DNA of 33,249 nucleotides from Cypionkella sp. Lineage in GTDB: Bacteria > Pseudomonadota > Alphaproteobacteria > Rhodobacterales > Rhodobacteraceae. Made by a program: the position numbers and the translations under genes. Below, piece after piece: positions 19,115 to 27,027 of this stretch (position 1 is its first letter; each line of letters begins with the position of its first letter). The notes beneath the pieces were generated by a model, which did no database searches, had not been told where the DNA came from, and saw only the letters and a list, made by a program, of their open reading frames with translations. The DNA lies in assembly GCA_023255415.1 (NCBI GenBank), contig JALRIN010000030.1, positions 1 through 33,249 on the forward strand. The letters run 5' to 3'.

Positions 19115-19323
19115 AACACGCCCTTAGTTTAGTCCTAGTCGCCTGATCTTTGCCTGTCCAGCCGCCCAAGCAAAGCTGCCGCAACTTTCAAGGCAAAGTT
19201 TTATCTTCTTCCCCAGATGGCAGATAGGGCCCCGCCCGCCCCTTGCAGCCCTGCGCAGAATGTTCCACTACTTGGCGCATGATAGCGGGCCAGACGCCCG
19301 CCAGTTTGAGATGGGCATGGGCA
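19115..19323. other. Intergenic region between the methyltransferase operon and cobS
   Basis: A divergent spacer of about 210 bases. I see no gene in it. A small AT hairpin (AACTTT at 19183-19188 with AAAGTT at 19195-19200) is followed by a T-rich stretch, which is too weak to call. Promoters for both directions must lie here, but no clear -35/-10 pair stands out. Confidence 0.5.
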
Positions 19324-20298
19324 ATGGCAGAAACAGTGATGAAACCCACCGAAGAAATCTCGGTCCGCGAGGTTTTCGGGATTGATACCGATATGAAGGT
19401 CAAGGGGTTTGCTGAAGCCACCGACCGTGTGCCGGCGATTGATCCAACCTATAAATTCGACCCAGACACTACTTTGGCAATCCTTGCAGGCTATGCCTAC
19501 AACCGCCGTGTGATGATCCAAGGCTATCACGGCACCGGCAAATCCACCCATATCGAGCAGGTTGGCGCGCGGCTGAACTGGCCCACCGTGCGCGTCAACC
19601 TTGACAGCCACATCAGCCGGATCGACCTGATCGGCAAAGACGCGATCAAGCTGCGCGACGGCAAACAAGTCACCGAATTTCACGAAGGCATCCTGCCTTG
19701 GGCGCTGCGCAATCCGGTTGCGATTGTTTTTGATGAATATGATGCCGGCCGAGCCGATGTGATGTTCGTGATCCAGCGCGTGCTGGAAACCGACGGCAAG
19801 CTGACGCTGCTGGATCAAAACGAAATCATCACCCCGCACCCGTCTTTCCGCCTGTTTGCCACCGCCAACACCGTAGGCCTTGGCGACACCACCGGGCTTT
19901 ATCACGGCACCCAACAGATCAACCAAGCCCAAATGGACCGTTGGTCGCTGGTCGCTACACTGAACTATCTTAGCCATGACGCGGAATCTGCTATCGTTCT
20001 GGCCAAGCGCCCGCATTACAACACCGAGAAAGGCCGCAAGACTATCAGCCAGATGGTCACCGTTGCCGATCTGACCCGCACTGCCTTTATGAACGGCGAT
20101 CTGTCGACCGTGATGTCGCCGCGCACCGTGCTGAACTGGGCCGAAAACGCCGAGATCTTCCGCAATGTGGGCTATGCGTTCCGGTTGTCGTTCCTGAACA
20201 AATGTGACGAGCTGGAGCGTCAGACCGTCGCCGAATTCTACCAACGCTGCTTTGCCGAAGAGCTGCCAGAATCCGCGGCAAGCATGGCAATGAAATAA
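19324..20298 (+). CDS. cobS: Cobaltochelatase subunit CobS (AAA+ ATPase)
   Basis: ATPase subunit of the aerobic cobaltochelatase CobNST, which inserts cobalt into hydrogenobyrinic acid a,c-diamide during vitamin B12 synthesis. The protein has 324 residues. Walker A is GYHGTGKS at 67-74 and Walker B is VAIVFDEYD. An arginine-finger region and LFATANTVGLGDTTGLYHG follow, as in the MoxR-like AAA+ class. CobS and CobT form the motor acting on CobN. The start at 19324 fits homologues (a few residues before MKPTEEISVRE), though the ribosome site is weak and 19339 is possible. cobT follows after 71 bases containing a strong palindrome. cobN is not in the window. Confidence 0.96.
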   Translation: MAETVMKPTEEISVREVFGIDTDMKVKGFAEATDRVPAIDPTYKFDPDTTLAILAGYAYNRRVMIQGYHGTGKSTHIEQVGARLNWPTVRVNLDSHISRIDLIGKDAIKLRDGKQVTEFHEGILPWALRNPVAIVFDEYDAGRADVMFVIQRVLETDGKLTLLDQNEIITPHPSFRLFATANTVGLGDTTGLYHGTQQINQAQMDRWSLVATLNYLSHDAESAIVLAKRPHYNTEKGRKTISQMVTVADLTRTAFMNGDLSTVMSPRTVLNWAENAEIFRNVGYAFRLSFLNKCDELERQTVAEFYQRCFAEELPESAASMAMK

Positions 20299-20299
20299 G

Positions 20300-20355
20300 G
20301 TAGGGTGGGGGTGCTCCCCCACCTTTCACAGCGGCGGGGGAAACCCCCACCCTAC
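20300..20355 (+). repeat. Nested inverted repeat between cobS and cobT
   Basis: GTAGGGTGGGGGT (20300-20312) and its perfect reverse complement (20343-20355) flank the gap. Inside, GGTGGGGG/CCCCCACC (20304-20311 with 20316-20323, loop TGCT) and GGGGG/CCCCC (20336-20340 with 20344-20348, loop AAA) form two small hairpins. The long hairpin and the two small ones use the same bases, so they exclude each other. It begins two bases after the cobS stop, and TTTT follows shortly after it (20357-20360). GTAGGGTGGG palindromes are, as I recall, dispersed in Rhodobacteraceae. Confidence 0.8.
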
Positions 20356-20369
20356 GTTTTGGACGGACA

Positions 20370-22238
20370 ATGACCAAACCCACCGACAACCCAGCCGATC
20401 CGTTCAAAAAGGCCCTCGCCGAGGCCACCAAAACCATGGCCAATGATCCCGAGATGACGGTGACCTATTCGGTCGACCCTGCGGGCATGAACAAAGACGG
20501 CATTCGGCTGCCACAGGTCAGCCGCCGCATGACCCGTGACGAGGTTTTGCTGGCACGCGGCACTGCCGACGCCTTTGCGCTGCGCCGCAAGTTTCACAAT
20601 GAATCCACCGCCCAGAAATATGCCCCCACCGGCCCGCTTGCCCGCGAGATTTACGACGCGATGGAAACCGCGCGCTGCGAGGCCGTGGGCGCGCGGGCCA
20701 TGCCGGGAACCGCAGGCAATATCGACGCCAAAATCGCCTATGAGGCCGAACGCAAGGGCTATTCTGGCATCGTCAAACGCGAAGACGCCTCGCTTTCAGT
20801 GGCGGCGGGCTATCTGGTGCGCCATCTGGCCACGGGGCGCGATCTGCCCAAGGGGGCTGCCAATGTCATGGAGATGTGGCGCGACTTTATCGAAGGCCAA
20901 GCCGCGGGCAGCTTTGATACGCTGGACGATGCGCTGGCCGATCAGGCGGCTTTTGCGCGGCTAACGCGCAAGGTGATCGCCGATCTTGGCTATGGCGACC
21001 AGCTGGGCGATGACCCCGACGCGCCCGAAGATCTGGACGGCGACGAGGGGGCCGAAGAAGATCAGGACGCCCCCGACTCCGAAGGTTCAGAGGAAGAGCA
21101 GGGCGACGACAGTGAAGCCTCGCCCGAGCAAAGCCAAGAAGAGCAACAAGACGAATCGCAAGCTCAGGTCACCATGGATGACCAAGCCGATATGGAACAG
21201 GGCGACGAGGCCGAATTGCCCGAAGGTGAGGCGCCGTTAGAGCCGCCACCACCGCCCGCTTATTCCGATGCGGATCCGAACTATACCGTCTATTCCACAG
21301 ATTTTGACGAAGAAATCAAAGCCGAAGATCTGGCCGAACCCGCCGAATTGGAACGCCTGCGCGCCTATCTGGACCAACAGTTGGAACCGCTGAAGGGGGC
21401 CGTTTCGCGGCTGGCCAATAAGCTGCAGCGCCGCCTGCAGGCGCAGCAAAACCGGTCCTGGCTGTTCGATCTGGAAGAAGGCACGCTGGATGCGGGCCGG
21501 CTTGCGCGGGTGATCGCCAATCCGACCACGCCTTTGTCGTTCAAACAAGAAAAAGACACCGAGTTTCGCGACACCTGCGTCACTCTGCTGATCGACAATT
21601 CGGGGTCGATGCGCGGGCGGCCGATCTCGATCGCGGCGATCTGTGCCGATGTTTTGGCCCGCACGCTGGAACGCTGCTCGGTCAAGGTTGAAATCCTTGG
21701 CTTTACCACCCGCGCCTGGAAAGGCGGCCAATCGCGCGAGCGCTGGCTGGCCCAAGGCCGCGCTCAGCAACCCGGCCGTCTGAACGATCTGCGCCACATC
21801 ATCTATAAATCCGCCGATGCGCCTTGGCGTCGGGTGCGGCCCAATCTGGGGCTGATGATGAAAGAGGGGCTGCTAAAGGAAAACATCGACGGCGAAGCGC
21901 TGGAATGGGCGCACCGCCGCATGATGGCCCGCCCCGAGGCGCGGCGGATTTTGATGGTGATCTCGGATGGTGCGCCGGTGGACGATTCGACGCTTTCGGT
22001 CAATCCGGCCAGCTTTTTGGAAAAGCACCTGCGCGATGTCATCGCCATGGTGGAACGCAAAAAAGCGGTCGAGCTGATTGCAATTGGCATCGGCCATGAT
22101 GTCACCCGCTATTATCAACGCGCGGTGACGATTACCGATGTTGAACAACTGGCCGGTGCGATGACCGAACAGCTTGCCGGTCTGTTTGACACCGATCCCA
22201 AAAAGCGCGCCAAAGCCTTGATGCGCAAAACCGGCTGA
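20370..22238 (+). CDS. cobT: Cobaltochelatase subunit CobT (vWA domain)
   Basis: Partner of CobS in the CobNST cobalt chelatase of aerobic B12 synthesis; 622 residues. The N-terminal region carries the CobT-specific helical domain (to about residue 210). A very acidic linker rich in Asp, Glu, Ser and Gln follows at about 213-305, and a von Willebrand factor A domain occupies about 400-622. Its metal-ion-dependent adhesion motif is DNSGS at 409-413, with SDGAPVDDST later as the matching loop. Vicinal CobS contacts use this domain. The ATG at 20370 follows GGACGGA. Distance and order make a cobS-cobT operon, with the palindrome between them possibly tuning the ratio of the two subunits. Confidence 0.96.
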   Translation: MTKPTDNPADPFKKALAEATKTMANDPEMTVTYSVDPAGMNKDGIRLPQVSRRMTRDEVLLARGTADAFALRRKFHNESTAQKYAPTGPLAREIYDAMETARCEAVGARAMPGTAGNIDAKIAYEAERKGYSGIVKREDASLSVAAGYLVRHLATGRDLPKGAANVMEMWRDFIEGQAAGSFDTLDDALADQAAFARLTRKVIADLGYGDQLGDDPDAPEDLDGDEGAEEDQDAPDSEGSEEEQGDDSEASPEQSQEEQQDESQAQVTMDDQADMEQGDEAELPEGEAPLEPPPPPAYSDADPNYTVYSTDFDEEIKAEDLAEPAELERLRAYLDQQLEPLKGAVSRLANKLQRRLQAQQNRSWLFDLEEGTLDAGRLARVIANPTTPLSFKQEKDTEFRDTCVTLLIDNSGSMRGRPISIAAICADVLARTLERCSVKVEILGFTTRAWKGGQSRERWLAQGRAQQPGRLNDLRHIIYKSADAPWRRVRPNLGLMMKEGLLKENIDGEALEWAHRRMMARPEARRILMVISDGAPVDDSTLSVNPASFLEKHLRDVIAMVERKKAVELIAIGIGHDVTRYYQRAVTITDVEQLAGAMTEQLAGLFDTDPKKRAKALMRKTG

Positions 22239-22262
22239 CCGGCCCAAGCGAAAGAGCACGCC

Positions 22263-24068
22263 ATGTTTCAGACCTTTGACGTTCAGGCAAATCCGGCAAC
22301 GGGGGCGCAGCGTCTGGCTGATTTGCGCGCGCATCTGGCCAAGCAGGGGCTGGCGGGCTTTATCGTGCCGCGCGCCGATCTGCATCAGGGCGAATATGTC
22401 GCCGCCCGCGATGAACGCTTGCAATGGCTGACAGGCTTTACCGGCTCGGCCGGGTTTTGCGTGGTGCTGCCCGAAGTGGCGGGCGTGTTCATCGACGGGC
22501 GCTATCGCACGCAGGTCAAAGGTCAGGTCGATCTGGCGCAGTTCACCCCCGTGCCTTGGCCCGAGGTGATGCCCGGGCCCTGGATCCGCCAGCATCTTGA
22601 TGCAGGCGTGCTGGGCTTTGACCCATGGCTGCACAGCGCCGAGGAAATCGCCAAGCTGCAAGAGGCGCTTGCGGGCAGCAAGATCAGCCTGCGCGCCTGC
22701 GACAATGCCGTAGATGCGATCTGGCCCGACCAGCCCGCGCCCCCTTTGGGCCGCGCTTTCGCGCATCCCGATGCGCTGGCAGGCGCCAGCAGTGGCGAAA
22801 AGCGCGCGCGTCTGGCTGCGGCTTTGCGCGCCTCAGGCCAGCGCGCCGCCGTGATCACCCTGCCCGACAGCCTGTGCTGGCTTTTGAACATCCGCGGCGC
22901 AGATGTGCCGCGCAATCCGGTGCTGCATGGCTTAGCGATTTTGCATGATGATGGCTGCGTCGCCCTGTTTGCCGATGCCGCCAAATTTGACGAAAGCACG
23001 CTTGCGCATCTGGGGGCCGAGGTCGCGCTGCATCCGCAGCCCAGCTTCACCGCAGCACTGCAAGCCCTGCAAGGCCCCGTGCGGGTGGATCGCGGCACCG
23101 CCCCGCTTGCGGTTTCGACCCTACTGACCGAAGCGGGCGTAGCCGTAGCTTGGGGCGATGATCCCTGCCGCCTGCCCAAGGCCTGTAAGACCGAGGCCGA
23201 GGTGCAGGGCATGCGCGACGCGCATCTGCGCGATGGGGCTGCGATGGTGGAATTTCTTTGCTGGCTGGACGCGCGGGCACCGCACCCTGGCCTGACCGAG
23301 ATCGAGGCCGTGCGCGCGCTGGAAGGCTACCGCCGCGCCACCAATGCGCTGCATGATATCAGTTTTGACACCATTTGCGGCGCGGGGCCGAACGGCGCGA
23401 TCATGCACTACCGCGTCACCGAAGAAAGCAACCGCAGCGTCGGGCAAGACACCCTGCTGTTGGTGGATTCGGGCGCGCAATATCTGGATGGCACCACCGA
23501 CATCACCCGCACAATGGCAATCGGCGATCCGGGCGATTATGCGCGGGCCTGCTATACCCGCGTGCTGCAAGGCGTGATTGCGATCAGCCGCGCGCGCTGG
23601 CCCAAGGGCCTTGCAGGCCGCGATCTGGACCCGCTGGCACGGGCGGCGCTTTGGATGGCGGGGCAAGATTTCAACCACGGCACCGGCCACGGCGTCGGTG
23701 CCTTCCTGTCGGTGCATGAGGGGCCGCAGCGCCTAAGCCGGGTGTCTGACGTGCCGTTTGAAATCGGCATGATCTTGTCGAATGAACCGGGCTATTACCG
23801 CGAGGGCGAATTTGGCATTCGGCTGGAAAACCTGATCGTGGTACAACCCGCACCGCAGCTGCAAGGCGGCGACCCCGAGCGCAGCCAGTTGATGTTTGAA
23901 ACCCTGACCTTCGCGCCCTTTGACCGCCGCTTGATCGTCACCGCGCTGTTGTCGCCTGCAGAAATCGCCTGGATCAACGCCTATCACGCCGAGGTTCTGG
24001 CCAAACTTGCAGACCGTCTCTCGGCCACGGCCCGCGCGTGGTGCCAGGCTGCTTGCGCGCCACTTTAG
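22263..24068 (+). CDS. Aminopeptidase P family metallopeptidase (Xaa-Pro)
   Basis: A cytosolic M24B peptidase that removes an N-terminal residue preceding proline. The 601-residue three-domain architecture is that of the eukaryotic-like aminopeptidase P. It has two creatinase-type N-terminal domains (about 15-155 and 165-310), a pita-bread catalytic domain, and a short C-terminal extension. The five metal ligands are all visible: D402 and D413 (LLVDSG, TTDITRT), H476 (GTGHGVG), E508 (NEPGYY) and E522 (IRLENL). It starts 24 bases after cobT and may be transcribed with it, though no functional link is known. Its stop overlaps that of sufE by 3-4 bases. Confidence 0.94.
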   Translation: MFQTFDVQANPATGAQRLADLRAHLAKQGLAGFIVPRADLHQGEYVAARDERLQWLTGFTGSAGFCVVLPEVAGVFIDGRYRTQVKGQVDLAQFTPVPWPEVMPGPWIRQHLDAGVLGFDPWLHSAEEIAKLQEALAGSKISLRACDNAVDAIWPDQPAPPLGRAFAHPDALAGASSGEKRARLAAALRASGQRAAVITLPDSLCWLLNIRGADVPRNPVLHGLAILHDDGCVALFADAAKFDESTLAHLGAEVALHPQPSFTAALQALQGPVRVDRGTAPLAVSTLLTEAGVAVAWGDDPCRLPKACKTEAEVQGMRDAHLRDGAAMVEFLCWLDARAPHPGLTEIEAVRALEGYRRATNALHDISFDTICGAGPNGAIMHYRVTEESNRSVGQDTLLLVDSGAQYLDGTTDITRTMAIGDPGDYARACYTRVLQGVIAISRARWPKGLAGRDLDPLARAALWMAGQDFNHGTGHGVGAFLSVHEGPQRLSRVSDVPFEIGMILSNEPGYYREGEFGIRLENLIVVQPAPQLQGGDPERSQLMFETLTFAPFDRRLIVTALLSPAEIAWINAYHAEVLAKLADRLSATARAWCQAACAPL

Positions 24069-24472
24069 CCTTGGGCTGCGACCTTGCGGATCCGCTCGAC
24101 CATCGCGCGCACCCCATTCGAGCGTTGCGCCGACAAGTGGTCGTTCAGACCCAGCCGCCCCAATTCGGCATGGGCGTCAATCGCGGCCACCTGCGCCATC
24201 GGCACACCGGCATAAAGCGCATGCAGCACAGCAATCAGGCCGCGCACGATCATTGCATCGGAATCGCCTTGAAATTGAAACAACCCCGCCTCTGGCACCG
24301 GGCGCAGCCAAACTTGGCTGGCACAGCCCTCAACCTTCAGCGCGGGCACCTTAAAGCTTGGCTCCAATTCCGGCATCGCACGGCCCAGATCGATGACATG
24401 ACGATAGCGGTCTTCCCAATCGTCAAGGAATTCAAAGGTCTCGGCAATCTCTTCAAAGGCAGGCGTGGCCAT
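24065..24472 (-). CDS. sufE: Cysteine desulfuration protein SufE
   Basis: Accepts sulfur from the cysteine desulfurase SufS during iron-sulfur cluster assembly. The protein has 135 residues, the family's usual size. The persulfide-bearing cysteine is C50 in VEGCASQVW, equivalent to C51 of E. coli. The family pattern FEFLDDWEDRYRHVIDLGR precedes it, and the C-terminal HLSAQRSNG is typical. The ATG at 24472 has GGAG 6 bases upstream; an ATG 12 bases earlier overlaps that site. The rest of the suf operon is not nearby, so this is a stand-alone sufE. Confidence 0.95.
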   Translation of the reverse strand: MATPAFEEIAETFEFLDDWEDRYRHVIDLGRAMPELEPSFKVPALKVEGCASQVWLRPVPEAGLFQFQGDSDAMIVRGLIAVLHALYAGVPMAQVAAIDAHAELGRLGLNDHLSAQRSNGVRAMVERIRKVAAQG

Positions 24473-24592
24473 TTTGGTCTCCATCTCTGCCCTCTTAGCT
24501 AGTGCGGCACCGCCCAAAGGTCCAGCCCATCCGACCTTTTCAAAAGCCGCGCAATCGGCTACCCAAGGAACAGCCAGCAAGGGGATTAACCG

Positions 24593-25048
24593 ATGCGCCT
24601 GTTCCGTTCCGCCGTTCTTGTCAGCCTAATCGCGCTGACCGCTTGTGCAAATGTGGGGAAATCCAAGCTGAACCCCTTCAATTGGTTCGGCGGATCCAAA
24701 GAGGTGATGGCGATCCCGCTTGCGGACGCGGCCCCCGATGATCGGCTTTTGATTGAGACCGTGCTGGATCTGAAGATCGACAAATTCCCCGGCGGGGCAA
24801 TTGTGCGCGCCACGGGTCTGCCGCCAACCCAAGGCTATTGGGACGCTGAATTGGTCGCGCAGCCTGTTGATGACAAAGGCCGCTTGGTGCTGGATTTCCG
24901 CATTTTCCCGCCGATCAGCGCCGCAGGCGTGGTCAACCAGCAATCGCGCGAAGTGCTGGTCGGCCTGCGTCTTAGCAATATAAAGCTGCAAGACGTGCGT
25001 CAGATCATCGTCCAGGGTGCCAAAAACGCCCGCAGCAGCAGCCGCTAA
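24593..25048 (+). CDS. Small probable lipoprotein of unknown function
   Basis: A 151-residue envelope protein. The N-terminus is a lipoprotein signal with lipobox LTAC, so Cys18 should become lipidated. The mature part begins with a short polar linker and KLNPFNWFG. A compact domain of about 110 residues follows (LIETVLDLKIDKFPGGAIVRATG, QGYWDAELVAQ, FRIFPP) and looks mostly beta-strand. I do not recognise the family beyond similar small lipoproteins in Rhodobacterales. The start has GGGG about 8 bases upstream. It is divergent from sufE and convergent with rnd, sharing a terminator hairpin with the latter. Confidence 0.85.
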   Translation: MRLFRSAVLVSLIALTACANVGKSKLNPFNWFGGSKEVMAIPLADAAPDDRLLIETVLDLKIDKFPGGAIVRATGLPPTQGYWDAELVAQPVDDKGRLVLDFRIFPPISAAGVVNQQSREVLVGLRLSNIKLQDVRQIIVQGAKNARSSSR

Positions 25049-25058
25049 GGCGCGGAGG

Positions 25059-25079
25059 GGTGGTTAAAGCTTAACCACC
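25059..25079. terminator. Shared hairpin between the lipoprotein gene and rnd
   Basis: GGTGGTTAA (25059-25067) and TTAACCACC (25071-25079) form a perfect 9-base-pair stem with a 3-base loop. It lies 10 bases after the lipoprotein stop and overlaps the last codons and stop of rnd on the opposite strand. Its position between converging genes suggests bidirectional termination, although no long T-run follows on either side. Confidence 0.55.
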
Positions 25080-26221
25080 ACCACGGCGTTGCCCTTGGCC
25101 GAAAGTGCGATCTCGCCCCGGCACAGCCGCAGCGCGTCGTCGCCAAAGGCCTCTGCACGCCATCCGGTCAATGTTTCCAGATTGCGCTCGCCCGCCGCAA
25201 TCATATCCAGATCCGAAGCCGAGGCGATCAGCCGCGGCGCCACGCCCAGACTTTCCGACTTGGCCTTCAACAGCACCCGCAGCAGATCGGCCAGCGCAGG
25301 GTTGACCTGCAGCTGATCCTTGCTCAGATCGGGTTTGGGCAAATCTTCCTGTCGCATCTCCATGCCTGCCTTGACCGCCGCCAGAATGCCCTCGGCAATC
25401 TCGGGCTTGCGCCCCTCGCGCATCAACAGCCGCGAGCGGCCCAGCTCTTCCACCGTCACGGGCCGCGTCGAGGCCAGCTCCAGCAGCGCGTCATCCTTCA
25501 TCACCCGGCTGCGCGGCACATTGTTGCTCTGCGCATATTCTTCGCGAAACTTCGCCAAAGTCTTGACCAGCCCCAAGAACCGCCCCGAGGTGGTGCGCGT
25601 CTTGACCCGCAGCCAAGCCTCTTCGGGCCGCGTGGTATAGGTCTCGGGATCGGTCAACACCGCAAGCTCTTCTTCCACCCAAGCCTGGCGTCCATTCTTG
25701 GCCAGTTGGGCCGCCAGAAATTCATAAATCCCGCGCAGATGGGTGACATCGGCCAAGGCATAGGCGCTTTGCGCAGGCGTCAAAGGCCGGCGCGACCAAT
25801 CGGTAAAGCGCGAGGTCTTGTCCAGTTCGGCCTTGACGATGCGTTTGACCAAAGTTTCATAGCCGACCTGCTCGCCAAAGCCGCAGACCATGGCCGCCAC
25901 CTGGGTGTCGAACAAGGGCACCGGAAAGCAATTGCCCTCGACAAAGAAAATCTCCAGATCCTGGCGGGCGGCGTGAAACACCTTCACCGTCGCTTCGTGG
26001 CGAAACAGATCATACAAAGGCTCAAGGCTCATCGCCGCACCTTCGATCGGATCCACCAACACCGCATCGCCGGTCTTACCGGGCAATGCCATCTGGATCA
26101 GGCACAGCTTTGACCAATAGGTCCGCTCGCGCAGAAACTCGGTGTCGATGGTGACATAGGGCTCTTTTTTGGCAGCTTCACAAAAGGCGGCAAGGTCTTG
26201 GGTGGTGGTGATGGTCCGCAT
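25064..26221 (-). CDS. rnd: Ribonuclease D
   Basis: A 3'-5' exoribonuclease that trims tRNA precursors and other small RNAs. The protein has 385 residues. The DEDDy catalytic set is visible: D26 and E28 in TIDTEFLRE, D88 in FHAARQDLE, and Y154/D158 in YALADVTHL. An HRDC-type RNA-binding domain follows (PRSRVMKDDALLELASTRP, about 245-290) and then a C-terminal helical part. The length matches E. coli RNase D (375). ATG at 26221 is chosen over an earlier frame start because an AAGG ribosome site precedes it and the exonuclease domain begins at once. It is convergent with the small lipoprotein gene. Confidence 0.95.
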   Translation of the reverse strand: MRTITTTQDLAAFCEAAKKEPYVTIDTEFLRERTYWSKLCLIQMALPGKTGDAVLVDPIEGAAMSLEPLYDLFRHEATVKVFHAARQDLEIFFVEGNCFPVPLFDTQVAAMVCGFGEQVGYETLVKRIVKAELDKTSRFTDWSRRPLTPAQSAYALADVTHLRGIYEFLAAQLAKNGRQAWVEEELAVLTDPETYTTRPEEAWLRVKTRTTSGRFLGLVKTLAKFREEYAQSNNVPRSRVMKDDALLELASTRPVTVEELGRSRLLMREGRKPEIAEGILAAVKAGMEMRQEDLPKPDLSKDQLQVNPALADLLRVLLKAKSESLGVAPRLIASASDLDMIAAGERNLETLTGWRAEAFGDDALRLCRGEIALSAKGNAVVVVKL

Positions 26222-26389
26222 GTCTCGCCTTTCAAATGCGCAGGGGGGCATCCCCTTTGCTCTGCTATAGGCAGCATTTCAGGCCAAGAAAACCCCTGCT
26301 ACGCTTTCAGACCCGCCAAAGCTTGGGGAAAAGCCCTTCCAAGCGGCCAAGGCCAAGACCGCCGCGGCAATCCTTTGCGCGCGGCAGCA

Positions 26390-26424
26390 GCTTTTGTGGC
26401 GGGGTCGATCCCCGCCGCAAAAGC
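26390..26424 (-). terminator. Strong hairpin downstream of purN
   Basis: GCTTTTGTGGCGGGG (26390-26404) pairs over 15 positions, with one G-T wobble, with 26410-26424 around a 5-base loop. It begins 12 bases after the purN stop, reading on the minus strand. No T-run follows, so it may act as a 3'-end stabiliser rather than a classical terminator. The rest of the gap 26222-26436 contains only a second weak inverted repeat (GCTTGG 26321 with CCAAGC 26339) and no gene. Confidence 0.5.
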
Positions 26425-26436
26425 CCCTGTGTTCGC

Positions 26437-27027
26437 TCAGGTCACATCAATCCGGCCGCGCTCGCCCGCCGCAAAGCGGCGCAGCACGGCGGGATAAAGC
26501 CTGTGCTCTTGCACCAGCACCCGTGCCGCAAGGCTGGCCTCGTCATCTGTGGCCAAAACCGGCACACGGGCTTGGCCCAAAATCGGGCCATCATCCAGCA
26601 CCGCTGTGACCTCATGCACCGTGCAGCCCGCTTCTGTATCGCCCGCCGCAAGCGCGCGGGCATGGGTGTGCAGACCGGGATATTTTGGCAAAAGCGAGGG
26701 GTGAATGTTCAGCATCCGCCCTTCAAACTGCGCCACAAAAGCCGGCGTCAGCACCCGCATAAACCCCGCAAGGCACAAGATATCGGGCTTGGCCGCCAAA
26801 ATCGGCGCCAGCAAGGCCGCCTCAAAGCCGGAGCGGTCGCGGCCAAAGCGGCGATGATCCACCGCCGCCGTCGCAATTCCCAAAGCCGCCGCACGCGCCA
26901 ATCCCGCAGCCTCCGGGTCGTTCGAGGCCACCAGAACCGCGCGCGCCGGATGATCGCCCGCCATATCTTCGACCAGCCGCAGCATGTTCGAGCCGCCCCC
27001 CGAAATCAGGAGGACAACCCGTTTCAC
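26437..27027 (-). CDS. purN: Phosphoribosylglycinamide formyltransferase
   Basis: Transfers a formyl group from 10-formyltetrahydrofolate to GAR, step three of purine synthesis. The protein has 196 residues. The phosphate loop is VLLISGGGSNM at the N-terminus. CLAGFMRVL leads to the catalytic triad region: the Asn position before HPSLLPKYPG, the His within it, and the Asp in VTAVLDDGPIL. The start is GTG at 27027, overlapping the purM stop as GTGA, with AGGAGG-like bases upstream (TCCTGA on the plus strand side). The overlap couples its translation to purM, an arrangement common for these two genes. Confidence 0.95.
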   Translation of the reverse strand: MKRVVLLISGGGSNMLRLVEDMAGDHPARAVLVASNDPEAAGLARAAALGIATAAVDHRRFGRDRSGFEAALLAPILAAKPDILCLAGFMRVLTPAFVAQFEGRMLNIHPSLLPKYPGLHTHARALAAGDTEAGCTVHEVTAVLDDGPILGQARVPVLATDDEASLAARVLVQEHRLYPAVLRRFAAGERGRIDVT

